DNA of 64,000 bases. Source: Fastidiosipila sanguinis (GTDB taxonomy: Bacteria; Bacillota; Clostridia; Saccharofermentanales; Fastidiosipilaceae). A program made the position numbers and the translations under genes. Where the stretch lies: positions 868,001-932,000 of the forward strand of contig NZ_CP027226.1 of assembly GCF_002998295.1 (NCBI RefSeq), written 5' to 3'. The notes beneath the pieces are model-generated. The model did no database searches and had not been told where the DNA came from. It was given only the letters and a program-made list of their open reading frames with translations. Of this stretch, positions 36,660-45,108 are shown one piece after another; within the stretch, counting starts at the first letter, position 1; the number at the start of each line of letters is the position of its first letter.

Positions 36660-36893
36660 TATATTTCTTTTTGCTTCTTTCTTTTTAATTGTTCTTCTAT
36701 GGTCTGTACTAATAGCTTATGCTTTTGTGAGATAAGTTCAGTATTGCCAGGATCAAGTTTAAGAAGTTTGTTAACATCACGCAGTTCTGATTGAGTATGT
36801 TTTATCTCCGTATTAACATGTTTTAGAGCCGTTTGTAATTTGCTAGTGTCCCCACCAATCTCAACAGTTATCCCCTTTTATTCTATTTGCCAA
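36660..36893 (-). pseudogene. Phage tail tape-measure protein, frameshifted N-terminal fragment
   Basis: A TTG at 36893 after AGGTGAGATA reads ANRIKG. Then an extra G in a G4 run (36872-36875 on the plus strand is CCCC) breaks the frame. Skipping one base, it continues ITVEIGGDTSKLQTALKHVN and KLLKLDPGNTELISQKHKLL, and stops at 36660. This is the highly recognisable first 75 residues of siphophage tape-measure proteins from Bacillota. The rest of the roughly 1000-aa protein is absent. It must be a relic of prophage DNA caught in the cargo block. Confidence 0.8.
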
Positions 36894-36922
36894 TATCTCA
36901 CCTCCTTAATTTTAGGCATCAA

Positions 36923-36952
36923 AAAAGCACCCAGAATTTTCTAGATGCTTTT
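36923..36952 (-). terminator. Terminator of the cargo-2 operon
   Basis: On the minus strand AAAAGCATCTAGAA pairs with TTCTGGGTGCTTTT (with G-T pairs) and ends in T6. It lies after the stalk-protein stop at 37015. Confidence 0.75.
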
Positions 36953-37014
36953 CCTCTCAATATCTTTTGAACGTATTTAGATTTCGCTCACAAAAATCTC
37001 TTGCCATAAATAAA

Positions 37015-37983
37015 TTAATTATTAAGATTTCCTGTGAAGTACTCTAAACCAAAATCAACATCGTTCTTTGAAACCCATGCGCTATTTGCACCACCAGGCA
37101 TTTCTATTAATAGTTGGTTCTTTTCTTTTCTCTTAATGTTTGCAAATCTATTTCCGTCTACCTCGTAGGTTTCTCCGTTTATAGAATCTTGGACTTTAAT
37201 TTGTCCATTTTTTAATCTACATACATTAGAAATCAAATCAAGCTCATTAGGTCTTGGATTTAAAATACAATCTTTCTTCAAAACATATCCTTTGGCAAAA
37301 GACCAATCTTCAGTTGCTTCTCCTTGGGGTTTTATTAGATCAATGTATAAATAATCCCCTTCACTTTTAAGAATTAAACCAACATCACCTATTCTTAAAC
37401 TCTCTGGAGATTTTTTATCACCTTTTGAGCTAGATACATCTATACTATTAATTAATACAAACCGTCCAATATAATCGTTTTTGTTACTAGGTATATCCTT
37501 TTCCCTAGTAATATGAACATTTCTTGCCTTTTGATCCCAGATTACAACTTGATTAAAAGCTTCTGCAATACATCGTAATGGTACGAAAGTTCTGTCGTTT
37601 TTAATTAGGGGAGCAACATCGAGGACTTCTTTATGATTATTGTTAATTATTTCTTTCTTCCCAATATATAGCTTTACTTCTAAATTTCTGTCTGATACTT
37701 TTACTTCTTGTTTTTTCTGATTCCATTGAACATTGTACCCGAGATTTTCTGAAATTATCCTCAAAGGAACCATAGTTCTTTCATTTTTAATAAATGGAAC
37801 TACATCCGTTTTTACAATTTGATTATGAATATAAATATTTGGATCTTTAGAAATTGCAAAAACATCATTTATAGGTACTAAAGCTTGAAAGATGAGTAAA
37901 GCAACTAATATCCATAAATATTTTGTAACTTTTCTTTCAATTCCTGTACTTAAATTATAATTCTTGATATCTAATAGCCGCAT
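37015..37983 (-). CDS. Secreted protein with two copper-amine-oxidase-type stalk domains
   Basis: This 322-aa protein has a membrane anchor or signal (KYLWILVALLIFQALVPI, about 22-40). Two repeats of the stalk (Cu_amine_oxidN1) fold follow: VPFIKNERTMVPLRIISENLGYNVQW (about 61-86) and its twin APLIKNDRTFVPLRCIAEAFNQVVIW (about 125-150). A C-terminal beta-rich domain completes it. Such domains occur in clostridial surface proteins and often bind the wall; they carry no oxidase activity. It overlaps the end of the NlpC/P60 gene by 29 bp with a GGAGGGG site, so both are made together. Function is not established. Confidence 0.82.
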   Translation of the reverse strand: MRLLDIKNYNLSTGIERKVTKYLWILVALLIFQALVPINDVFAISKDPNIYIHNQIVKTDVVPFIKNERTMVPLRIISENLGYNVQWNQKKQEVKVSDRNLEVKLYIGKKEIINNNHKEVLDVAPLIKNDRTFVPLRCIAEAFNQVVIWDQKARNVHITREKDIPSNKNDYIGRFVLINSIDVSSSKGDKKSPESLRIGDVGLILKSEGDYLYIDLIKPQGEATEDWSFAKGYVLKKDCILNPRPNELDLISNVCRLKNGQIKVQDSINGETYEVDGNRFANIKRKEKNQLLIEMPGGANSAWVSKNDVDFGLEYFTGNLNN

Positions 37984-39721
37984 AATTCCCCTCCACTGAC
38001 GCTCTTGATCTTATTGTATGGGATACTCGATCATATCCATTTAGTAGGGTTGCCTCATATAATACATAATCTCCATTACTATCAAATCTATCAAAAAGCA
38101 TAACATGGTGCCCTGGATTATTCAAAGCGTCACCTTGTCGTAAGCTAGAATAAGGAATTTGCCTTGATACATTAACAATACTTCTTGTACTTAACTTTTG
38201 ACCATATCCCCAGCAACGAGACACGTATCCAGAACAATCCAAGCCATAGGTGTTATAAACTTTTCCGGAAGTAGAAGTGTTTATATTACCAGCCCTTCCA
38301 CCACGTGCAAGGCCATTATTAAACTGTGATCTTGAGTCAAATCCACCCCAGCAATATGGCATGGTATTATAACTTCCTGCCCCTTGATTTATAAATCTTG
38401 GTTTTGTATAATTTCTCATTGGCGAAATATTTGTATTGTTACAGTTCCACCAAAAAGATGTATGATATGATTTTGCATTATTCATAATCTGAGAACGAGT
38501 AATTCCTGCATATCTAAGTTCGCCAGAAATTTCTTCCACATCCTTTGAGCCAATATTAAACTCTCTAATTTGATTAGATAAAGGCTGGGAAACTATTTCT
38601 TTAGATGCAATTGTTAAATAACTTCCGTCATTATCTATTGAATAAACTTTTCCATCTTTAAATATCGTATTTCTAAGAATTTCTAATTTATTTGCTTCTA
38701 TTTCTTCACTGAGAATATTACCAAGTTTGTCAATTTTTTTTACGAATTGAACTGGCTCCTGATTTATATCAGGATTGTATTCTTTTGTTTTTATTACTAG
38801 ATTATTGTTTTCATCCACCCCTAAAAAACTAGCTCCTAAAAGCAAATTTCCAGAATATAGTTCTAATTTTACTTGCGATAAACTATCTTCATTTGAGATT
38901 ATCATCGTTCCAGAATGATTTTCATAGGGCTGACTATCGCGGACAAAACTATAAGTGTAACCATTTAAATATCGTCCCAATAATTTTTTGGTGCTTTTAT
39001 ATATTGAATCATTTATATCTAAGGCATAAACATTCGTATATTCTTCTTCACCAACATAAGTGATATAAATGTTTCCATCCGAAACGCCAAAGGAAGGAAC
39101 GGCTAAGTTATTCTCTAATTGAATATCATAAATGTTTTCTGAACCATTTTCTTTGATAACCAGTACTTTACTATTAGTTATATCCAGTACATATATCATG
39201 CCATTTTCTACTTCAAGCATATAAGGCTGAATGTTGAATTTTGATAAATCGTATATCCTTTCCACTTCTGAATTTTTAGTAACTATCACAGAATTCTTGG
39301 CTGTATCTAAAATATAAATTTTATCATTCACTATGCACATATCGTTGGGTCCATATTTATTACCTTCAATGTCAGTATATTGGCCAAATAGATTGTTTGA
39401 AGCACTGTCATTAAAGTTATATAATTCAACACTTTTTTCCCTTGAAGTAAAATGTTCTAAATTTTCAATTTTTGATTTGAAAATTATATTCGAATTATTT
39501 GCTGATTCTGAATCATAGTTTGTCTTAGTGTTTTTATCAACTGATGATGCAGGCTCATAGTTTACACTTAATTGTTCCTCTTTACTTAGACCATTAAACC
39601 ATTCTTGCCATTCTTTAGGGCTGACTTTTGAGTTATTATTTGCTGATGAAGCAAATACATTTGTTGCCATTGCTGTTAACAGCATCACCATGGCTATTAA
39701 TAGAGTAAATCTTCTCTTCAT
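37955..39721 (-). CDS. Secreted beta-propeller/NlpC-P60-like cysteine peptidase
   Basis: The start at 39721 (MKRRFTLLIAMVMLL) has AGGAGG; an in-frame ATG five codons earlier overlaps that site. The 588-aa protein has a signal peptide (about 1-25) and an NHL/propeller-like middle with repeated phrases such as MCIVNDKIYILDTAKNSV (about 105-350). The C-terminal catalytic domain has Cys in LDCSGYVSR near 493 and His in HHVMLFD near 538. Wall peptide cleavage is the likely activity. Downstream of the BlaI/M56 regulators and separated from them by a dyad, it is a candidate regulated target. Confidence 0.82.
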   Translation of the reverse strand: MKRRFTLLIAMVMLLTAMATNVFASSANNNSKVSPKEWQEWFNGLSKEEQLSVNYEPASSVDKNTKTNYDSESANNSNIIFKSKIENLEHFTSREKSVELYNFNDSASNNLFGQYTDIEGNKYGPNDMCIVNDKIYILDTAKNSVIVTKNSEVERIYDLSKFNIQPYMLEVENGMIYVLDITNSKVLVIKENGSENIYDIQLENNLAVPSFGVSDGNIYITYVGEEEYTNVYALDINDSIYKSTKKLLGRYLNGYTYSFVRDSQPYENHSGTMIISNEDSLSQVKLELYSGNLLLGASFLGVDENNNLVIKTKEYNPDINQEPVQFVKKIDKLGNILSEEIEANKLEILRNTIFKDGKVYSIDNDGSYLTIASKEIVSQPLSNQIREFNIGSKDVEEISGELRYAGITRSQIMNNAKSYHTSFWWNCNNTNISPMRNYTKPRFINQGAGSYNTMPYCWGGFDSRSQFNNGLARGGRAGNINTSTSGKVYNTYGLDCSGYVSRCWGYGQKLSTRSIVNVSRQIPYSSLRQGDALNNPGHHVMLFDRFDSNGDYVLYEATLLNGYDRVSHTIRSRASVEGNYAAIRYQEL

Positions 39722-39757
39722 TTCTAACCTCCTCATATAATTTTGTCTGACCTCAAT

Positions 39758-39781
39758 ATATTTGACATTAAGATCAAATAT
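39758..39781. promoter_or_regulatory. Dyad upstream of the NlpC/P60 gene
   Basis: ATATTTGA (39758-39765) and TCAAATAT (39774-39781) form a perfect 8-bp inverted repeat with 8 bp between, 37 bp before the peptidase start. It could be an operator for the neighbouring BlaI-type repressor. Confidence 0.45.
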
Positions 39782-39835
39782 TATCTATTTTTCCAACTGT
39801 TGTTTCTAGCTATATTATAGAATATAGCATCTAAA

Positions 39836-39874
39836 CTAATCGCCATTACTATATCTCATAGGATTTAAATCCAT
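39836..39874 (-). CDS. Possible 12-aa peptide (mini-ORF)
   Basis: ATG at 39874 follows a full AGGAGGTG site and reads MDLNPMRYSNGD before a stop. It starts 15 bp after the M56 gene stop. The site is as strong as those of neighbouring real genes. It may be a leader that affects expression of the peptidase gene, or a chance frame. Confidence 0.3.
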   Translation of the reverse strand: MDLNPMRYSNGD

Positions 39875-39889
39875 TATTTCACCTCCTAT

Positions 39890-41263
39890 CTATCTTACAT
39901 ATGAGTTTATCTTTACCTTTCCTGATAATGTTTTATTTGATTCATTATCAATCGTAACAACATATCTACTTCCTCTATTAGCCTTAACCTTTAATATTGA
40001 GTCTGAAGAAAAAAATTTGTTATATATAATTTTTCCATCTTCTTCAATAATTACCTGATATTTAATTCCACCTGAGCAAGACATATCTTTTAATCTAACT
40101 GTAAAACCATCATGAACTGGACCTGTCCAGGTATCCATGTTAAATTCATAGTCTATCTTATCAAATCTACTTAATCTTATATTCTCATCAACATTTGCTG
40201 CTCTAAGACCTGTCCTCGATACTTCTCCTAATTCTAACTTTTGATACTCTTTGTCACTTATTATTTGAACCCTATCTCCAAATTCCGAGTTAATATTAGT
40301 GACTATTTCACCTTTTGTATCAATCCTATCTTGATTTAGGTCGGTCACATTGGCAAATACCGGTAAACAAAATGTAAACGCAAACATAAAAACCATCAAA
40401 CCTGCAAGTGTCTTTTTCCATTTTTTCATAATAAGCATCCTTTCTTTATTTGGGTTTAAATTTAAAACAAAATTATTTGTATTGCTTTTTATTTCTAATA
40501 ATTTTAGCATTGATATGCAATATTCTTTTCTATTTTTTATTGTGTCGCCTAATTGTTGAACCACTAGCTTATCGCAATTTATTTCTATATCTTGGTCTAT
40601 ATATTTTAAGCTTAGCCATAAGAGTGGATTGTACCAATATAGGCAGGCTACAATATTTACCAGGTGGTTAAGTAGGATATGAAATTTCTTTATATGCATT
40701 AGTTCATGGATCAAAACATGGTCTAGTAATTTCTCATCAGCTAAGATATGATCTTGTAGGATTATCCTAGGTCTTAAAATTCCAAAGGTAAGGGGTGTTT
40801 TAAAACTGTTATTTATATAAATCCTCACTTTTCTTTTTAATCCAAATTCACTTATTTTTTCTTTGCATGAAGTATTATGGGTAAGGGTAGAGCCTTTCAT
40901 AACTTTATGAAATTTATAAATTTTTATTCCTAGGTAAGTAAAAATCAAAATAAATCCTATTAGTCGATTTAACTTAAAAAATATATAGCCTAGTTTATTT
41001 ATTAACCAGCATAAGCAAGAATTAAAAAGATTTATTAAACCTAGCAAATATGTTAAGATACCATTTTCCTTGACACAATCTATTCCTATCATAAGTTCAT
41101 AGGGACTTGTTAAATAGATTAATAATACTATCCACAAAATAGTACTTGCTGACCTGAATGTTTTTTTATTTAAGATTGGTCTAACTAATAGAATAACTAC
41201 TAGTAAAAAAAGACTTTTTATAAACTTTTCTAGTGTAATTACCCTAACTAGACTTATTGCCAT
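39890..41263 (-). CDS. BlaR1/MecR1-like M56-family sensor metallopeptidase
   Basis: This 457-aa protein has N-terminal membrane helices, a cytoplasmic zinc peptidase with HELMH at 186-190, and a further helix (about 283-300, LAGLMVFMFAFTFCLPVFA). The outside domain is about 155 residues (about 302-457). That domain is much shorter than the penicillin-binding sensor of BlaR1 and has beta-rich character (GGIKYQVIIEEDGKIIYNK) with no SxxK motif seen, so the signal is probably not a beta-lactam. In the family the sensor cleaves or triggers loss of the BlaI repressor. It overlaps blaI by 20 bp. Confidence 0.85.
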   Translation of the reverse strand: MAISLVRVITLEKFIKSLFLLVVILLVRPILNKKTFRSASTILWIVLLIYLTSPYELMIGIDCVKENGILTYLLGLINLFNSCLCWLINKLGYIFFKLNRLIGFILIFTYLGIKIYKFHKVMKGSTLTHNTSCKEKISEFGLKRKVRIYINNSFKTPLTFGILRPRIILQDHILADEKLLDHVLIHELMHIKKFHILLNHLVNIVACLYWYNPLLWLSLKYIDQDIEINCDKLVVQQLGDTIKNRKEYCISMLKLLEIKSNTNNFVLNLNPNKERMLIMKKWKKTLAGLMVFMFAFTFCLPVFANVTDLNQDRIDTKGEIVTNINSEFGDRVQIISDKEYQKLELGEVSRTGLRAANVDENIRLSRFDKIDYEFNMDTWTGPVHDGFTVRLKDMSCSGGIKYQVIIEEDGKIIYNKFFSSDSILKVKANRGSRYVVTIDNESNKTLSGKVKINSYVR

Positions 41264-41657
41264 CCTTGTCTTCCTCTTGGTCCTCTACGTCAAAGCTATC
41301 TATTAATTGTTTCATTTCTTCTATTTCTTCTTTTGTAACTTTTTCATTTTGCAAAAACGTTTTACACATATTTAAAAGCGATCCTTTAAAAAGTTTATGA
41401 AAGGCTTCTTTTTGCTTATTCAAAAGAGCATCTTCCCTTGATACAAGAACCCTAATTGTATATTTAGGATACCTCCTAGCTATCGCCCCTTTTTCTACTA
41501 ATCTTCCAAAAAATGTGTAGCAAGATGTTTTGCTTATATTGTGCCTTTCCATTAATATTTTTGATAAGGCTAAGGCTTGAATTTCTCCATTTTCATCTAA
41601 TATATCACCTTTCCACAACTCTTCCATTACTAGTAGTTCACCATCTGAAAATTCCAA
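41244..41657 (-). CDS. BlaI/MecI-family transcriptional repressor
   Basis: This 137-aa protein has the family's N-terminal winged helix (ELLVMEELWKGD; KILMERHNISKTSCYTFFGRLVEKGAIAR) and C-terminal dimer helix. It is first in the operon with the M56 sensor, overlapping it by 20 bp, as blaI-blaR1 pairs do. It is expected to bind a dyad near its own promoter and perhaps near the NlpC/P60 gene. AGGAGG precedes the ATG. Confidence 0.9.
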   Translation of the reverse strand: MEFSDGELLVMEELWKGDILDENGEIQALALSKILMERHNISKTSCYTFFGRLVEKGAIARRYPKYTIRVLVSREDALLNKQKEAFHKLFKGSLLNMCKTFLQNEKVTKEEIEEMKQLIDSFDVEDQEEDKDGNKSS

Positions 41658-41730
41658 CTATCTTACCTCCTATGTAAATTGCAGTTTCATTTATTTTTTT
41701 ATTTTTGTAACTTTGATTATCTTCACTTTG

Positions 41731-41775
41731 AGTATATCACAAATTTAAAAAATGGTCAAGTGTTTTAACCATTTT
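41731..41775 (-). promoter_or_regulatory. blaI promoter overlapped by a long dyad
   Basis: On the minus strand TTGACC (41754-41759) and TATACT (41731-41736) are 17 bp apart. AAAATGGT (41749-41756) pairs with ACCATTTT (41768-41775) over the -35 box. It could be the BlaI operator or, because a T run follows on the minus strand, the terminator of the dead ABC gene upstream. Confidence 0.6.
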
Positions 41776-41821
41776 AAATGATAATTTTTATATTTTAATA
41801 CATATCTGTTCCGTTTTAAAT

Positions 41822-42544
41822 CTATCTCTCAAATTCATCTTCAAAACTAATAATATCATTAGGAGTGCAAGATAGAGCTCTACATATCTTTTCTATGTTT
41901 TTCATTGTTATTGGTTTATCCTTGCCCATTTGTGCCATAACATTTGTTGTTAGTCCTGCCATAGCTATTACATCTGTTTTCTTTAATCCTTTTTTTGCTA
42001 ACTGTATCCATAATGGTTTATAGTTAAGTGCCATAAGAGACATAAGTGGGGCATTTTTATCTAAAAGCTTTCTTATCTCGACTCTTGAGATTGAGTCTAC
42101 CCCACTAGTTACCTCATCTAAAAATATTATCTCTCTATTCATCATTACAATAATTAACAAAGATAATTTTCTCTTCATACCCTTAGAATATGTCGAAACA
42201 TTTCTACCCAGATCATTTGTAATTTCTAACAAGTCAGAATATTTTTGATAAGAATCTAAACCATAATCGAAATACACACCGTATAATTTAATATTTTCTA
42301 GCCCAGTTTTATCTTCATACAGATAGTCATTTTCAAGTAACATTGCATGATTTCCCTTAATCTTAATTTCGCCACCATCTTATTCATAAAGACCAGTGAG
42401 TATCCTAAGCAGAGAAGTCTTACCAGCGCCATTAGGACCAACAAGGGCATGGACTGTATTAGCTTCAATTTCTAGAGAAAAATTATTAAAAAGCTTCTTG
42501 TTTTTAAAATTTTTACTCATGTTTTTCACTTCAATTACATTCAT
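41822..42544 (-). pseudogene. Dead ABC ATPase with an in-frame stop, fused to an XRE HTH domain
   Basis: The frame starts at ATG 42544 behind AGGAGG (MNVIEVKNMSKNFKN) and has Walker A GPNGAGKTS. It meets TAA at 42380-42382 (after GLYE) and continues in frame: DGGEIKIKGN, then signature STYSKGMKRK and Walker B IIFLDEVTSG. After LLDKNAPL it passes without a break into MALNYKPLWIQLAKKGLKKTD, a 65-residue XRE-type HTH of the YozG kind. The end of the ATPase and any permease are missing. The HTH part alone may be translated, but no good site precedes its Met. It looks like a deletion that joined two genes. Confidence 0.75.
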
Positions 42545-42640
42545 TTATAAACCTCCTATCAATAAGACTTATTTTCTTATGTATTTATCTTAGAGCATTT
42601 AGAACTTATTTATATGAGTAAATACTGCAAATTTACAAAA

Positions 42641-42665
42641 AAATAAAGGCAGTCCGAAGACTGCC
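42641..42665 (-). terminator. Terminator of the full-length SSB-like gene
   Basis: GGCAGTC-CGAA-GACTGCC (42648-42665), T-rich on the minus strand; it ends the conjugation transcript. Confidence 0.88.
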
Positions 42666-42670
42666 GACAT

Positions 42671-43327
42671 TTATCTTTCTGCACCTTTGCTATGGTCTTT
42701 CTTGTTTGACTTAGCTTTGTCATCTGTCTTAAAGCTTTTTATTTGCCCTAATATGGACTTTTTATCTTTATCTTGACTCTTTACTTGTTCTTTTGCCTTT
42801 AAGAGCTTAGAAGACAAAATACGGACATTTTTATGTTCCTTTCCGTTGTTATCAATGCTTGTTTTTACTTGTCCGAAGATTTTAACAAAATCTCCTTGTT
42901 TTAGGTTCTCTATATCTTTTGTCTTATCTCCATAGGCTGAACAATTGGTATAAACTTTATTCCCATCATCATCTTTTGAAACAATTGAAAAGTTGCTTAC
43001 CTTGAACTTTTCTCCATTAGCATTTTCTCTTTCAAGATTTTCTAATTTTCCAGCTATATTTCCCACGAGATTTATGAGGTCGTCTTTTTCTTCAAGTTCA
43101 TTGGTATTTTCAACAATCTTACCTTGTTCTTTCATATCATCAATCATATAGTCAAAGTCATCATTTAATAGACCTGTTGTGTCTTTGATCATAAATAAAA
43201 CATAGACTTCTTCAAGTGCCTTTTCATCATTAACACCTTTTTCTATACTCACAAGTGCTTTTATAAAATCCTTGTAATTATCATTCATCATTTCTTCTAA
43301 GTTTTCTCTAATATCTTTGTATTCCAT
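42671..43327 (-). CDS. SSB-like OB-fold protein of the conjugation operon
   Basis: This 218-aa protein has residues 1-88 as an acidic helical domain (MEYKDIRENLEEMMND). Residues about 89-175 hold an OB-fold-like region (EKFKVSNFSIVSKDDDGNK, YTNCSAYGDKT, QGDFVKIFGQVKT), as in single-stranded DNA-binding proteins, followed by a Lys-rich tail. It lies 43 bp after the giant helicase gene with AAGGAGG before its ATG. It may coat transferred single strands. A near copy lacking the first domain lies at 35991-36386. Confidence 0.75.
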   Translation of the reverse strand: MEYKDIRENLEEMMNDNYKDFIKALVSIEKGVNDEKALEEVYVLFMIKDTTGLLNDDFDYMIDDMKEQGKIVENTNELEEKDDLINLVGNIAGKLENLERENANGEKFKVSNFSIVSKDDDGNKVYTNCSAYGDKTKDIENLKQGDFVKIFGQVKTSIDNNGKEHKNVRILSSKLLKAKEQVKSQDKDKKSILGQIKSFKTDDKAKSNKKDHSKGAER

Positions 43328-43370
43328 AATTTCCTCCTTGTATTAAATAAGGAGAGCTATTCGCCCTCCT

Positions 43371-44738
43371 CTATCTTTCTTGTCCTTTTTCGTTTTTTTC
43401 TTGATTTTTATCTTTTTCTTCTTCTGATTTGAATTTTGATATTTGTCCCAATATTGATGGTTTCTCTTCCCTTGCGTGAAGATTATCCTCTACATCATAA
43501 GTTGATTCAAAGTAATCACTATCTTTAAAATCATTGTCATACCTATCTGGTATTCCGTCATTATCAAGATCTTTTGCTAGTGGATCATAGAAGTTTCCGT
43601 CATCATCTATTTCTAGTCCTAGAGCTTGTTTTAAATCTTCTTCATCTACTGATACCAGATCATCAAAACTTGACATCTTTATGGCTTCGGTCATATCTTT
43701 AAGAGCTTGTGAATTAGATATATCTTCTTCTACAAAAGATTCTGTTCTAATAGCTACATTATCTACATACTGAGTCCATGTTTTTTCTTCCAAATTTACC
43801 TCATATTGAATCGAGTGCTTACCATCAGGTGTTTCTGTATAGGCAAGTCCTATATGGCTTAAATCTGGGTATAGTTTGTCAAAATCGTCATAGCTATTAG
43901 ATTCTGAAAACTCGTAGTTAGAATAATCGACTATCGCCCTCTTTAAATCTTCTAATAGTGGTGATTGGTTTTCTAATTCTTCTACTTCTCCCATATCTAA
44001 AAGTTTATTAATCTCAGCTAGTCTTAGTGTCTTATCCCTTAACTCATCTGCTTTTTCAAATGGTTTTGTCAATTCTACTTTAGCATTTTCTAAAGATTCT
44101 TTATAGTTTTCAAGGTTTTGATTCAACCTTTCAAGTCTTGCAGGCATTTTTTCAATTGCATTATCAAGCCTTGTTATATTACCATCAGTAGAGTTTGAAA
44201 ACTCTCCGAAATATTCTGCACTTCCTAGGAGTTTAAAGGTGTGAGTATTAGTCATAAAGTTATATGAAACTTGTAAGTCTAAATTTCTATATTTACCAAT
44301 GACCTTGCTATCATTTATCTTTACCTTTTTTATTTCTTCTAATAGTTTCTCTCCAGCCTCTTTCTTATCTAAAATCTTATTTGCACCAAGACTTATTGAG
44401 GTAAATTTGCTATCTCCTTCTCCTAATTTCTCAACACTTGCAATATCTTCTTTAACTGCTTGTATTTCCATTTCAGTTTTTAAAATACTTTGAGGATAAA
44501 TTTTATTTACCTTATCTTCAAGCTTGTATTTATTAGACTTGTAGTTTGCTTCCAGCATTTTTAGCTTTGTAACTTCGTTATCTAAATCCATTTTTTCTTT
44601 AATTAGAGGATTGCCTGTAGCCAAAGCCTTAATTTCTGAATAAGATAGACTTGCTTCATCAACATCTTCAGCAACTCTTACTGGAGTTTTTGATGTCATA
44701 ATTTGGGATATGAATTTCTGCTTATTCTCTATTGTCTG
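43371..44738 (-). CDS. Giant methylase/helicase, 3' exon (after group II intron)
   Basis: The exon resumes with QTIENKQKFISQI, which in related element proteins follows YLW directly. It encodes 455 residues: MTSKTPVRVAEDVDEASLSYSEIKALATGNP, then long coiled coils and an acidic C-terminus ending QEKNEKGQER. An ATG at 44699 inside the exon could also start translation. Joined to 47080-53355 it gives one uninterrupted frame of about 2547 aa. The role of this tail is unknown. Confidence 0.88.
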   Translation of the reverse strand, partial: QTIENKQKFISQIMTSKTPVRVAEDVDEASLSYSEIKALATGNPLIKEKMDLDNEVTKLKMLEANYKSNKYKLEDKVNKIYPQSILKTEMEIQAVKEDIASVEKLGEGDSKFTSISLGANKILDKKEAGEKLLEEIKKVKINDSKVIGKYRNLDLQVSYNFMTNTHTFKLLGSAEYFGEFSNSTDGNITRLDNAIEKMPARLERLNQNLENYKESLENAKVELTKPFEKADELRDKTLRLAEINKLLDMGEVEELENQSPLLEDLKRAIVDYSNYEFSESNSYDDFDKLYPDLSHIGLAYTETPDGKHSIQYEVNLEEKTWTQYVDNVAIRTESFVEEDISNSQALKDMTEAIKMSSFDDLVSVDEEDLKQALGLEIDDDGNFYDPLAKDLDNDGIPDRYDNDFKDSDYFESTYDVEDNLHAREEKPSILGQISKFKSEEEKDKNQEKNEKGQER

Positions 44739-44779
44739 GTCGAGTAGGTCGGGGATATTACTATCCCTTTCCCCTCTAA

Positions 44780-44813
44780 GAACCGTGCATGAGAGTTTCC
44801 CCTCACACGGCTC
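44780..44813 (-). ncRNA. Group II intron domain V
   Basis: The 34 bases on the minus strand start GAGCCGTGTGAGGGGAAACT and end GCACGGTTC. They form the catalytic hairpin with its GAAA tetraloop and AGC-type triad position, the most conserved part of all group II introns. Domain VI follows directly. Confidence 0.92.
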
Positions 44814-44832
44814 AAGTTTTTATAAGCCCTAA

Positions 44833-45108
44833 TTAAAGAGCCAGCGTGTTTTCTTCATCATTTATATGCAATTTTCTATGACACAAAGGGTGTACTATAG
44901 TTTTAAGGGTAATGTTATTTTGAATTGTTTGATGTACTCTAAAGTCTGTATCAATAGTTATTTTCTCTCCACAAACAGGGCATATTCCATTTTGCGTTTT
45001 ATACAGTCTATTTATAACTGTACGTCCTTTAAGTTCGTTTCGTATTTTTAACTCTTCCCTTTCTTCAAAGTATATTTGCCAATTTTCATCAAATGGATTT
45101 GCTTCAGC
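44833..45108 (-). pseudogene. HNH endonuclease domain cut off from the intron protein by a stop codon
   Basis: Directly after TAA at 45109-45111 the same frame continues for 91 codons: AEANPFDENWQIYFEERE, then NGICPVCGEKI and HPLCHRKLH. Intron proteins of this type normally have KI-(K/x)-EANPYD here, so the TAA stands in place of a sense codon (AAA to TAA would do). CPVCG and CHRKLH are the two halves of the HNH/zinc motif; the His pair between them is degraded. No start codon or site is seen for separate translation. Confidence 0.8.
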
